Shown here: positions 16,314-25,500 of the stretch, one piece after another
Layout: every line of letters starts with the position of its first letter
Position numbering within the stretch: position 1 is the first letter of the stretch
Assembly: GCF_030056665.1 (NCBI RefSeq)
Contig: NZ_JASHIG010000008.1
Direction: 5' to 3' (one strand)
Source of the DNA: Flectobacillus roseus
GTDB lineage: Bacteria; Bacteroidota; Bacteroidia; Cytophagales; Spirosomataceae
Length of the DNA stretch: 64,000 nt
Notes under the pieces: model-generated
Databases searched by the model: none
Told to the model about the DNA's origin: nothing
The model's input: the letters and a program-made list of their open reading frames with translations, nothing else
Translations under genes and position numbers: made by a program

Positions 16314-17097
16314 ATGTTCTTTCATCAAACTCTTTTTGAAACTTGGGACTTTCTGTTTTGCCGATTTTATCCCAAAAGGTAAAGTATAAACCAAAGTTAT
16401 AACGATAGTACTTATGATGATGACTATGGTGAGTGGCTCCAATCATTACCTTACCTAACCAATTACCCCATTTCGATTTAGGATAAATCTCTATGTCTAA
16501 ATGATTGATTGCCGCTGTAATTGTCATAATAGTTAAATGAACCGTAGCGGCATATATATGCATAGGAATGATACAAATAATCGCTGGCATAATAAGCGCT
16601 TCAAGTAAACCCTCAATCGGATGAAATGAGAAGGCTGTCCATGCGGAGGTGATTTTACTATCGTGATGGACTTTATGTACAAGATGATAAATTTTCGGAT
16701 GATGCATCCATCGGTGAGCCCAATAATAATAGGTTTCATGAATGAGCATTGAAATGACTATGCTGCACGGGAACCAAACTATATCATACCAGTGCAAGTC
16801 TGTATATAATTGGGTATAGCCTTTTTGCCAGAGTACCGCCGTAAGTGCTCCAATTACAGAAAAAAGGACTGCTGTAAGCGTAGACCAAGTTATTTCCTTT
16901 TTGAACTGTTCTGGTGGATATGCCTTTGTATTGATTTTTCGAAGCTTCCATTCTTCTTTTTTCCATAAATAAAAATAGCTATGGAAGAATCCTGAAAGAA
17001 TAAAATAGCGAATCATTACTACAAAAAACATAGCAATGCAGGTAATGATAAATGTAGTTGGATCTAAAAAATCAAAATCAGCTAATGAAGTTTTCAT
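16312..17097 (-). CDS. Sterol desaturase / fatty acid hydroxylase superfamily membrane protein
   Basis: The protein has 261 residues, with hydrophobic helices at about 12-35, 55-80 and 95-118. The di-iron histidine clusters of the superfamily are all present: HETYYYWAHRWMHH, HLVHKVHHDS, and GATHHSHHHKYYRYNFG. The shape HxxxH, HxxHH, HxxHH is intact, so an oxygen-dependent C-H hydroxylase or desaturase acting on a membrane lipid is expected. In Bacteroidota relatives include enzymes for carotenoids, ornithine lipids and sphingolipid-like compounds, but the substrate cannot be picked from sequence. It is transcribed opposite to rlpA and alone. Confidence 0.85.
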   Translation of the reverse strand: MKTSLADFDFLDPTTFIITCIAMFFVVMIRYFILSGFFHSYFYLWKKEEWKLRKINTKAYPPEQFKKEITWSTLTAVLFSVIGALTAVLWQKGYTQLYTDLHWYDIVWFPCSIVISMLIHETYYYWAHRWMHHPKIYHLVHKVHHDSKITSAWTAFSFHPIEGLLEALIMPAIICIIPMHIYAATVHLTIMTITAAINHLDIEIYPKSKWGNWLGKVMIGATHHSHHHKYYRYNFGLYFTFWDKIGKTESPKFQKEFDERT

Positions 17098-17173
17098 ACT
17101 TTTTTAACTGATTTATGCTGAAATTGTTTGAAGGAAATTTCCTTGGTGTAATCCCGAAAATATTATTCAAAAT

Positions 17174-17225
17174 AAAAATCTGAAGCGTCGACTTGAATAA
17201 ATTGGCGAGGATGCTTCAGATTTTT
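17174..17225 (-). terminator. Bidirectional terminator after the hydroxyacid dehydrogenase gene
   Basis: Perfect 13-bp arms AAAAATCTGAAGC (17174-17186) and GCTTCAGATTTTT (17213-17225) have T-tracts on both strands. It serves the minus-strand gene ending at 17247. Confidence 0.85.
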
Positions 17226-17246
17226 TACTTCAATACTATTGCTATA

Positions 17247-18188
17247 CTAATGTTGAGGATGAGCTTTTTTAATCTTTTCAATCAATACCTCATTGATTTT
17301 TACATAACTTTCATGAGTCCATCCACCGATATGAGGCGTAAGAATGACATTCTTTTTCTGAAAAAGTGCTTCGTAATAACTTTCTTGCTCAGCACTGAGT
17401 TGTGACATTTTTTCATTTTCTAGTACATCCAAACAAGCTCCTCGCAACTGACCCGAATTTAAGGCTTCCACAATATTACAAACCGAGGCTACTTCTCCAC
17501 GAGCGGTATTGACCAAAAAGAATGGTTTCTGAAACGAATTGATAAAGTCTGTATTCACCATCATTTTAGTTTCGGAGGTCAATGGCACGTGAAGACTTAA
17601 GACATCTACCTGCTCAAACAATTCCTCCAATGTGGCTTCTTGGGCATATTGGTCACTAAAATTACTTTTGTATTTATCGTAAGCCAAAACCTTTACACCA
17701 AATCCTGATAATCTTTTCGCAACTGAACTACCCATATTGCCGTATCCAATAATCCCAACAGTCATACCCATGAGTTCGATTCCGCGATTAGCCTCACGTT
17801 TCCAGATTTTGTGACGAACCTCGATGTCTGCTGTATTGATATGATTGAAAAGGCATAAAAGCATCCCAATAACATGTTCGCCTACGGCGTCGCGATTACC
17901 TTCATTGGCGGCAAAAATAATAATTCCTCTGCGCTCAGCTTCTGCGATGTCGATGAGGTCGAGACCAGCGCCTGCTCTGGCAATAAACTTCAACTCAGGT
18001 GCGGTATCAAGCATTTCGATATCTACCTTCGTTTTACTACGAATAATCAAACCATCGTAGTCTTTGAGTTTTTCCAACAACTCTGCACGAGTAATTTCGG
18101 GGATATAATCATAAGTCATCCCGATTTCGGTTAGCATTGAATGAATGCTAAGGTGCATTTCGTCGGCAATCAAAATATTTTTCTTCAT
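17247..18188 (-). CDS. D-2-hydroxyacid dehydrogenase (phosphoglycerate dehydrogenase-like)
   Basis: The protein has 313 residues. The Rossmann NAD site is GIIGYGNMGSSVAKRL. The catalytic Arg is in NTARGEVASV, and the Glu and His are in the C-terminal ENEKMS and LTPHIGGWTHES segments. An N-terminal GLIIRSKTKVDIEML and ARAGAGLDLIDI match the SerA-type substrate domain. No ACT domain is present, so this would be a short SerA-type enzyme oxidising 3-phosphoglycerate, or a general 2-ketoacid reductase. No serC or serB is next to it. It is separated by a terminator from the downstream desaturase-like gene, so it is likely a single unit. Confidence 0.88.
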   Translation of the reverse strand: MKKNILIADEMHLSIHSMLTEIGMTYDYIPEITRAELLEKLKDYDGLIIRSKTKVDIEMLDTAPELKFIARAGAGLDLIDIAEAERRGIIIFAANEGNRDAVGEHVIGMLLCLFNHINTADIEVRHKIWKREANRGIELMGMTVGIIGYGNMGSSVAKRLSGFGVKVLAYDKYKSNFSDQYAQEATLEELFEQVDVLSLHVPLTSETKMMVNTDFINSFQKPFFLVNTARGEVASVCNIVEALNSGQLRGACLDVLENEKMSQLSAEQESYYEALFQKKNVILTPHIGGWTHESYVKINEVLIEKIKKAHPQH

Positions 18189-18720
18189 CTAATCTACTTT
18201 GTCCTGTCAGAAAGAAAGAACTTAAAATGTACTGTAATCAAGTTTATTGTAAAACGAATCAAAGTTACGGTGGGTTTCATTCTGAACGAAATATTTGTAG
18301 GTAAATAGGTATATGTTGGGCGCAAGGGGCTTTCGGGTATCGGCTTTGGGCTTTTAGGTAGGACAATTTAACCATTTGGCATTCGGCTGTCAGTTGTGGG
18401 CTTTCGGAAAAATATTTCTTATAAATTAATAGTAGCATTTTCGACACGGGGAAATTTATTCACCCGCTAAATGGAAGCCTTGGTTAAGAACTACTTTAAT
18501 ACTGAATACATATTAAGCTCAACTGAGCAGCTTCCATAAATCAAAAAAGCGGTCGAAATTTTTTCGACCGCTTAGAGGATATTATTATGCGATGTTTGAT
18601 TTAGCTTAAGACCTAAAGTATAAGGCCTCTACAGTAATGATGCGGATTTTAGCATAATCACTCATTTACTCAACCATCATTCACTCAATTCGAAATGATT
18701 ATCCTTTAAGGAAGACAGAA
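18189..18720. other. Intergenic region with repeat-like words and a terminator
   Basis: This 532-base gap has no credible ORF. It contains a degenerate G/T-rich stretch in which GGGCTTTCGG occurs twice (about 18328 and 18398) and a strong minus-strand terminator at 18543-18573. The left end should carry the promoter of the dehydrogenase gene. Confidence 0.55.
18543..18573 (-). terminator. Intrinsic terminator after the TIM-barrel isomerase-like gene
   Basis: Perfect 12-bp arms AAGCGGTCGAAA/TTTCGACCGCTT (18547-18558, 18562-18573) have a 3-base loop. On the minus strand they are followed by T6. It sits about 150 bases after the stop at 18721. Confidence 0.85.
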
Positions 18721-19602
18721 TTAGAATTTCAATTTTTTCAAATTGTTCAAACTAATTTCAATACCTTCCATTGGCGTGCGCTTGTAGGCTTCTAACTCAA
18801 CGATAAAGTATTTAAGACCTGCTACGTCTTTTTTGTTGAAAATTTCTTGGAAGTTGATATCTCCTTCACCTACTTCAACACTTACGTTTTTCACTGGGTC
18901 GTGATCTTTTACGTGTACGTGTGTGAAGCGACCTTTATATTTGTTGAACCAATCTGCTGGTTTTTGACCTGCCACTACTGCCCAATACAAGTCCATTTCG
19001 AATACGATATGTTTTTCAGTATTGTCTAGCAAAGTAGTATAAAGCATTTCACCATTTGGTGATTTGAATTCGAAATCGTGGTTGTGATAGCCAAATTTTA
19101 AGTTCAACGTTTTAGCATATTCTGCTGCTTTGTTGAAAATATCAGCCATTAATTTACCTTGATTACGGTCATCGTCGAGCATGTAAGGAACGATAGTGTA
19201 TTTCTGACCAACTTTGGCTGCATCTTCCAACATACGTTTGTAGCTGTCCGAAAGCTGACCGTTTACGACATCTTTTGACGTAATCATGTTATGAGCAGAT
19301 GGCATTTTTAAGCCATTGTCATTCATGGTTTTTAAATATTCGTCTGCCGATAAGCCAAAGAATTTACCATTTGAATATCCGAAACCTTCTACGTTTTTGT
19401 AACCCATCTTAGCAATTTTAGCTAAAGCGGCTTTAGGGTCTTTAGAAACATCTTCACGTACTGACCACAATTGTACACCAATATGGCTCTTTTCACCCTT
19501 TTTAATATTTGCGAATAAATCGTTCGAAAGAAGTGCTGCACCAGCAGTTGTCAAAAGACTAGTTCTGAGGAAGTCACGACGAGATGTTTGTTCGTTCAAC
19601 AT
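18721..19602 (-). CDS. Tat-exported sugar phosphate isomerase/epimerase-like TIM-barrel protein
   Basis: The protein has 293 residues. A twin-arginine signal SRRDFLRTSLLTTAGAALLS is at the N-terminus. The rest is an AP-endonuclease-2/xylose isomerase-like barrel: IGVQLWSVREDVSKDP, KFGYHNHDFEF, EMDLYWAVVAG, FTHVHVKDHDP, VEVGEGDINFQEIF and YFIVELEAYKRTP. The metal-ligand Glu, Asp and His residues of this fold are present. Export of a folded cofactor- or metal-bearing enzyme by Tat is typical of this Bacteroidota group, which is thought to process sugars or inositols in the periplasm. The substrate is unknown. A weak hairpin lies between it and pdxA upstream, so co-transcription is uncertain. 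Confidence 0.88.
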   Translation of the reverse strand: MLNEQTSRRDFLRTSLLTTAGAALLSNDLFANIKKGEKSHIGVQLWSVREDVSKDPKAALAKIAKMGYKNVEGFGYSNGKFFGLSADEYLKTMNDNGLKMPSAHNMITSKDVVNGQLSDSYKRMLEDAAKVGQKYTIVPYMLDDDRNQGKLMADIFNKAAEYAKTLNLKFGYHNHDFEFKSPNGEMLYTTLLDNTEKHIVFEMDLYWAVVAGQKPADWFNKYKGRFTHVHVKDHDPVKNVSVEVGEGDINFQEIFNKKDVAGLKYFIVELEAYKRTPMEGIEISLNNLKKLKF

Positions 19603-19679
19603 TGCTCTAAATTGATTAAGTTAAATGATTATTGGTAATAACTGGATAGATAGTTTGAGGTCTTGACCTCTTCATAATT

Positions 19680-19712
19680 AAATACCCATCAACTTAACGT
19701 TCATGGGTATTT
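19680..19712 (-). terminator. Hairpin after pdxA
   Basis: Arms AAATACCCAT (19680-19689) and ATGGGTATTT (19703-19712) form a 10-bp stem with a 13-base loop. The T-run on the minus strand is short and broken, so termination may be weak. Confidence 0.5.
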
Positions 19713-19742
19713 TAAATTTTGTTTCAAAAGTAAGAAAAAGTT

Positions 19743-20771
19743 TTACTTTTCTTCTATTTCCACTGCTGATTCTTTGCGGTTTTTTACAATATCAATCGCC
19801 GAATAAATGGCTTGAAGCATGGAAGTTTCGCTGGCAGAATTTTTTCCAGCAATGCCATAAGCCGTTCCGTGGTCGGGTGAAGTACGTACTACTGGTAAGC
19901 CAGCTGTGAAGTTTACACCATTTTCAAAGGCAATATATTTGAATGGAATTAAACCTTGGTCGTGGTACATGGCCAAAATAGCATCGAAATGACGATGTTG
20001 CATATTGCCAAAGAAGCCATCCGCAGGAAACGGTCCAAATACCAAGTTTCCGTTTTGTTTGAATTGCTCCAAAACAGGAGTAATAACGTCTTTTTCTTCG
20101 CTGCCTAACAAACCATCTTCGCCAGCATGAGGGTTAAGTCCTAGTACGGCAACTTTAGGTTTTTGAATCCCAAAATCATTGGTTAATGATTCGAGCATCA
20201 TCGTTAATTTTTGAGAAATACGTTCTGGCGTAACTTGAGAACGCACACGTCCCAATGGAATATGTCCTGTTACAACTCCTACACGGATTTGCTCAGAAAC
20301 CAAAAACATTAGAGAGTCTTTTGCTTCGAAAGCACTGGTGAAAAACTCGGTATGTCCCGGAAACTTAAATTCTTCCGACTGAATATTATACTTGTTGATA
20401 GGCGCCGTAACGATAGCTTGAATGTGCCCATCTTTCAAGTCCTGAGTCGCTTTTTGTAAGCAAGCCAAAGCAGCAGCGCCAGCTTCTGGGGTTACTTTCC
20501 CTGGTTCTACATCAGTTTGTTTGTCGTCCCAACAAGTAATCACGTTGGTAACTTTGTAGTTGATTTGTTGAATGGCAGGAATACTATGCAAAGTCCAGTC
20601 TTTCAAATCTAATACTTTACGGTAATAGCTCAATACACGCTGTGAACCATAGATCACGGGTGTACAGATTTTGAGGATGCGGTTACTTGCTAGGGCTTTT
20701 AGTATTACTTCTGGACCTACGCCATTGTAGTCACCTAAGGTAATACCTATAACAGGTTTTTGATGTTCCAT
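19743..20771 (-). CDS. pdxA: 4-hydroxythreonine-4-phosphate dehydrogenase
   Basis: The protein has 342 residues, normal for PdxA. The enzyme oxidises 4-phosphohydroxy-L-threonine in the DXP-dependent branch of pyridoxal phosphate synthesis. Family motifs are plain: ITLGDYNGVGPEVILKAL at the N-terminus, APINKYN, FPGHTEFF (metal His), TGHIPLGRV, LNPHAGEDGLLGSEE, FPADGFF, YHDQGLIPFK and PVVRTSPDHGTAYGIAGK. The PdxJ partner is not in this window. It is flanked by the DUF418 gene (137 bases upstream) and the Tat-exported isomerase-like gene (140 bases downstream, after a hairpin). Confidence 0.96.
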   Translation of the reverse strand: MEHQKPVIGITLGDYNGVGPEVILKALASNRILKICTPVIYGSQRVLSYYRKVLDLKDWTLHSIPAIQQINYKVTNVITCWDDKQTDVEPGKVTPEAGAAALACLQKATQDLKDGHIQAIVTAPINKYNIQSEEFKFPGHTEFFTSAFEAKDSLMFLVSEQIRVGVVTGHIPLGRVRSQVTPERISQKLTMMLESLTNDFGIQKPKVAVLGLNPHAGEDGLLGSEEKDVITPVLEQFKQNGNLVFGPFPADGFFGNMQHRHFDAILAMYHDQGLIPFKYIAFENGVNFTAGLPVVRTSPDHGTAYGIAGKNSASETSMLQAIYSAIDIVKNRKESAVEIEEK

Positions 20772-20908
20772 ATTCTTTTGAGATTCTTGATTCGGTTTTG
20801 CCGAAAAGATATTGTATCCTTGGATACGCTATTCGATAAATTCCTGCAAGTTTACTTAAAAGATAGGTAAATAAAAACCCATTCGCTGACAGATTGCCCT
20901 ATTACGAT

Positions 20909-22132
20909 TTATTGGCGTTGCATTTTTTGCCACTTTCCGTACGTTGCCGAGCGCCAAAGCCATTCTATTGGACCATAATAGTATCGACTCAACCACCATT
21001 TACTCAGTAAGATTTGTAATAAAAAGACTGCCACAGCGCCTAATAAGCACCAAGCAGGATTAAAGTCCCCCGCCAAGCCCAATCCGAAACCATAAAAAAG
21101 AAGTATTCCTACGAAACTTTGGAGTAAATAATTCGTCAACGCCATTCTGCCTACATAAGAAAGTTGTTCTAAAATACCTTTCCAAGAGATTTTTGACAAT
21201 AATAAACTAAAACCTGCCACATACATTAGGGTCATGGTGGCAGAATGAATCGAGAATAAGAATTCTGAAAAAATGCCAAACCAAGAAGGTAATTTGTCCC
21301 AAGGAACAGTCGCTTGCAGGGTGATGAAAAAAGCAACAATCACAATATTGAGTATAAAACAAACCCAGACTGTCTTCTTGAATTGTTTTTTATATTCTTG
21401 AAAACGATCAAATAAACGAAGGCGCCCGATGAGTAATCCTAAAAGAAAAAAACCGAAGGTGACAAAAATGCGCCCAGAGCTCCACTGAAAATCGGCTTTG
21501 AATGCAAAGTCTTTAAAGTTTTGTTGAATAATTTGGGTGTAGGTTCCAGCTTTGAGGGTTTGGAAGTTTTTTAGCTGTTCTTTATTTGACTTTTCTTGTT
21601 CTTTTTTGGCAACAGCTTCGGTAACTTTTGGTGAAGGATGCCAGTATTCTATAGTTCTAATGAACAAAATAGGAGCATTGAGGCTCATGAAAATCGCCAA
21701 AATCAATACCACACGATTTGAAAAGAAATTAGCCAATAATAGAAATATCCCTAAAAAAGCATAGATGCCCAAAATATCACCACGCCAGTGAATATGATGG
21801 ATAAATCCAATGACAAAAAGCAGTATTAAACGCCATAGAAATCGGAGCTCGAAATGAGTATCCTTTGCTTTACGATTGGTAAATTGTAGCGAAAAACTTA
21901 ATCCGAATAAAAGAGAAAAAAAGGTATAAAATTTCCCTGAAATAAAAATGCCATCAAAATAATTAACAATGGTAGTAGGCAAAGAATTTTGGTAGGACTG
22001 CCATACCGACTCTGGAATAAAGCCAGCGATAAACCAGCCTAAAGCATGAGCAATTACGATGCCTAAAAGAGCAATACCACGTAAGCCATCTACTAAGGGA
22101 ATTCGATTGGAAGAGGAGGATCTTGAGTTCAT
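20909..22132 (-). CDS. DUF418-family multi-pass membrane protein (YeiB-like)
   Basis: The protein has 407 residues and about ten hydrophobic segments. The N-terminal RIPLVDGLRGIALLGIVIAH resembles the acyltransferase-3/heparan-acetyltransferase-like start. The C-terminal DUF418 domain is marked by SYVGRMALTNYLLQSF, the GxG-rich helix FYGFGLGLAGDF and the end YYYGPIEWLWRSATYGKWQ. The family is widespread and of unknown function; transport or modification of a lipid or sugar has been suggested from the fold. No partner genes are seen. It could be co-transcribed with pdxA across 137 bases, with no obvious terminator between them. Confidence 0.88.
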   Translation of the reverse strand: MNSRSSSSNRIPLVDGLRGIALLGIVIAHALGWFIAGFIPESVWQSYQNSLPTTIVNYFDGIFISGKFYTFFSLLFGLSFSLQFTNRKAKDTHFELRFLWRLILLFVIGFIHHIHWRGDILGIYAFLGIFLLLANFFSNRVVLILAIFMSLNAPILFIRTIEYWHPSPKVTEAVAKKEQEKSNKEQLKNFQTLKAGTYTQIIQQNFKDFAFKADFQWSSGRIFVTFGFFLLGLLIGRLRLFDRFQEYKKQFKKTVWVCFILNIVIVAFFITLQATVPWDKLPSWFGIFSEFLFSIHSATMTLMYVAGFSLLLSKISWKGILEQLSYVGRMALTNYLLQSFVGILLFYGFGLGLAGDFNPAWCLLGAVAVFLLQILLSKWWLSRYYYGPIEWLWRSATYGKWQKMQRQ

Positions 22133-22532
22133 AGTGGGTTCAAAGAGATTTTTAGATTTTAACCCTAAGATGCAAGATTTTAACCAAAGGTTGCAGACAA
22201 ATAGAGAGAAGTACTTAGGTAGACCTGTCGATTTAACTATTTTTAAGATAAAATTACGTGATTTGTTATGGAAATAGTTAGCATAACAATCAATCAGTTG
22301 TATCTAACCCAAACAAAATTGCATCTTTCTAATATAGACCAAATTTTCTTGTGAAAGTTTGGGTAAATACACAATTTATTTTTGATTTTTGTATGAATTA
22401 ATAATTCTTTATTCTGTTAATCTTGTAAATGATAGAAGAAATCACGATTGCGAATTTCGCGTAGTTCAATGAGTACCTTTTATCTATTTTAATTCCTGAC
22501 TGTTTTAAACTCCAAACTGACAAACTCAAAAA
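22133..22532. other. Intergenic region between divergent DUF418 and pyruvate carboxylase genes
   Basis: This 400-base AT-rich gap must carry two divergent promoters. No confident -33/-7 pair, operator or hairpin was found. A 72-codon ORF reaching into it from the DUF418 gene is antisense and not credible. Confidence 0.5.
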
Positions 22533-25500
22533 ATGCCACAACCATACGTTCAAACGATTAATAGCTTACTTGTCGCCAACCGTGGTGAGATTGCTATCCG
22601 TATTATGCGTGCTGCCTCTGAGTTAGGTATCCGAACGGTTGCCGTTTACACATTTGAAGATCGTTATTCGCTTCACAGATACAAGGCGGATGAGGCTTAT
22701 CAAATTGGTAAGGACGACGAACCTTTAAAACCATATCTCGATATCGAGGGGTTAATAAAGTTATGTAAGGAGAAAGAAATAGACGCTATTCATCCGGGTT
22801 ATGGATTTCTTTCTGAAAACGTAACATTGGCTCGTCGTTGTCGTGAAGAAGGAATCAAATTTGTTGGTCCTTCTCCAGAAGCAATGAATGCTTTGGGCGA
22901 TAAGGTAGCTGCCAAAGATGCTGCTCGTAAGGCTGAAGTACCAATGATTGAAGACTCGAAAGAGGAGCTAGTATCGTATGATATTGCACTTAGAGAGGCT
23001 CGTCGTATTGGTTTTCCTGTAATGGTAAAAGCTGCGGCCGGTGGTGGCGGTCGTGGTATGCGTGTAGTACGTGAAGAGGAGGCTTTAGAAAAAGCTTTCG
23101 CTGAAGCGAAAAACGAAGCTAAAAATGCGTTTGGTGATGATACTATCTTTATTGAGAAGTTCATCGACCAACCAAAACATATTGAGGTGCAGTTGTTGGG
23201 TGACCAACACGGCAACTTAGTACACCTTTATGAGCGGGATTGTTCGGTACAACGTCGTTTCCAAAAGGTAGTAGAAGTAGCACCTTCTGTGGGTTTGAAA
23301 GATGAAACCAAACAAAAGTTGTACAAATACGCTTTATCGATTGGTAAAGCAGTAAATTATTACAACGCTGGTACGGTTGAGTTCTTGGTAGATAAAGACG
23401 AGAATATCTACTTTATTGAAGTAAACCCACGCGTTCAGGTAGAACATACTATTACAGAAGAGGTAACAGGTATCGACATTGTGCGTACCCAAATTTTGAT
23501 TGCTCAAAACTACCGACTTTCTGACCCGAATATTTATATCCTTCGCCAAGAGGATATTCCATTGAGAGGTTATGCTATTCAGTGTCGTATTACTACAGAA
23601 GACCCTGCCAATGGTTTCAAACCTGACTTTGGTACCATCATTGCATATCGCAATGCAGCTGGTTTTGGTATTCGTTTGGATGAAGGTTCGTCGTATCCGG
23701 GGGTTAAAATTTCTCCTTACTTCGATTCAATGCTCGTAAAGGTTTCGGCTAAAGGTCGTACCTTGAAAGGCGCTTCTGAACGTTTGTTGCGTGCTCTAAC
23801 CGAATTCCGTATTCGTGGGGTAAAAACCAATATTCCTTTCTTACGTAATGTGATTCAACACCCTATTTTCCAACAAGGAAAATGTGTGGTACAATTTATT
23901 GACTCACATCCTGAGCTTTTCAATTTTACGCCGACTCGTGACCGTTCTACAAAAGCTCTTCGTTATTTAGGAGATGTAGTAGTAAATGGTAACCCAGATG
24001 TAAAAGTGAAAAACGAACGTACTTTCCGTACGCCAGTGGTTCCAGCGTTTGACAAATATGCTGAATATCCAATGGGTAATAAGCAACGTTTGGAATCGAT
24101 GGGAGCTGACAAGTTTGCACAGTGGGTAAAAGACCAAAAGCAAATCCTCTATACAGATACTACTTTCCGTGATGGTCACCAGTCGCTTTTGGCTACTCGT
24201 GTTCGTACGCGTGACATGTTGGCTGTGGCTGAAGGTTTTGCCAAAAGCTTCCCAGAACTATTCTCAATGGAAGTATGGGGTGGTGCAACCTTCGACGTAT
24301 CGATGCGTTTCTTGAATGAATCTCCTTGGAAACGCTTACAGGCTTTCCGTGAGGCTATGCCAAATATGCTGTTGCAAATGTTGTTCCGTGGCTCCAATGC
24401 CGTTGGTTACTCAGCATATCCTGACAACTTGATTGAGAAATTTGTAGAAAAATCTGCTGAAAACGGCATCGACGTGTTCCGTATCTTCGACTCATTGAAC
24501 TGGGTTGAAGCGATGAAAGTTTCGATTCGTGCCGTTCGTGAGCGTACCAACTCTATCGCAGAAGCTTCTATTTGTTATACAGGTGATATTTTCAACAACG
24601 AAAAGTATACACTTCAGTATTACTTAGACATGGCTCGTCAGTTGGAAGACGAAGGTGCTCACATGCTTTGTATCAAAGATATGGCTGGTTTGTTAAGACC
24701 ATACCAAGCTCAAACTTTGGTTACAGAGTTGAAAAAATCGCTTTCTATTCCTGTACACTTGCACACACACGATACTGCGTCGATTCAAGCTGCTACTTAT
24801 TTGAAAGCTATCGAAGCGGGTGTCGATGTAGTTGACTGTTCATTGGGTGCTATGTCTGGTTTGACTGCGCAACCAAACTTCAACTCAGTGGTTGCAATGA
24901 TGCAAGGCAACGAGCGTGATTGTCCATTGAACTTAGGCTTATTGAACCAATATTCTAACTATTGGGAAGATATTCGTCAAATCTATTATCCATTCGAATC
25001 TGAATTGAAAGCAGGTACTGCTGAGGTTTATGACAACGAAATTCCTGGTGGTCAATATACCAACTTGCGTGGTCAGGCGATTGCTTTGGGTGTAGGTGAT
25101 AAATTTGAAGTAATGAAGCACAATTACGTAGAGGCAAACAAATTGTTTGGTGATATCGTAAAAGTAACGCCTTCTTCAAAAGTAGTAGGAGATATGGCAA
25201 TCTTCATGACCGCCAATAGCTTGACTGCTGAGGATGTATATGCTCGTGGCGCTACGCTTTCTTTCCCTGAATCAGTAAAAGACTTCTTCAAAGGTGGTCT
25301 AGGTCAGCCTTACGGTGGTTTCCCTAAGCAATTACAGGAAATTATCTTAAAAGGAGATCAAGCCATCACAGGTCGTCCAAACGATAATATTACACCAATT
25401 GATTTTGATAAGGATTTTGCTGATTTCCAAGCTAAATTCCCAGAAAATCAAGAAGGTTTCTTGGATTATCTTTCTTACAAGATGTATCCGAAGGTATATG

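Noticed and set aside
22059..22277. 72-codon plus-strand ORF between DUF418 and pyruvate carboxylase genes
   Set aside because: Half is antisense to the DUF418 N-terminus and no family features are seen.
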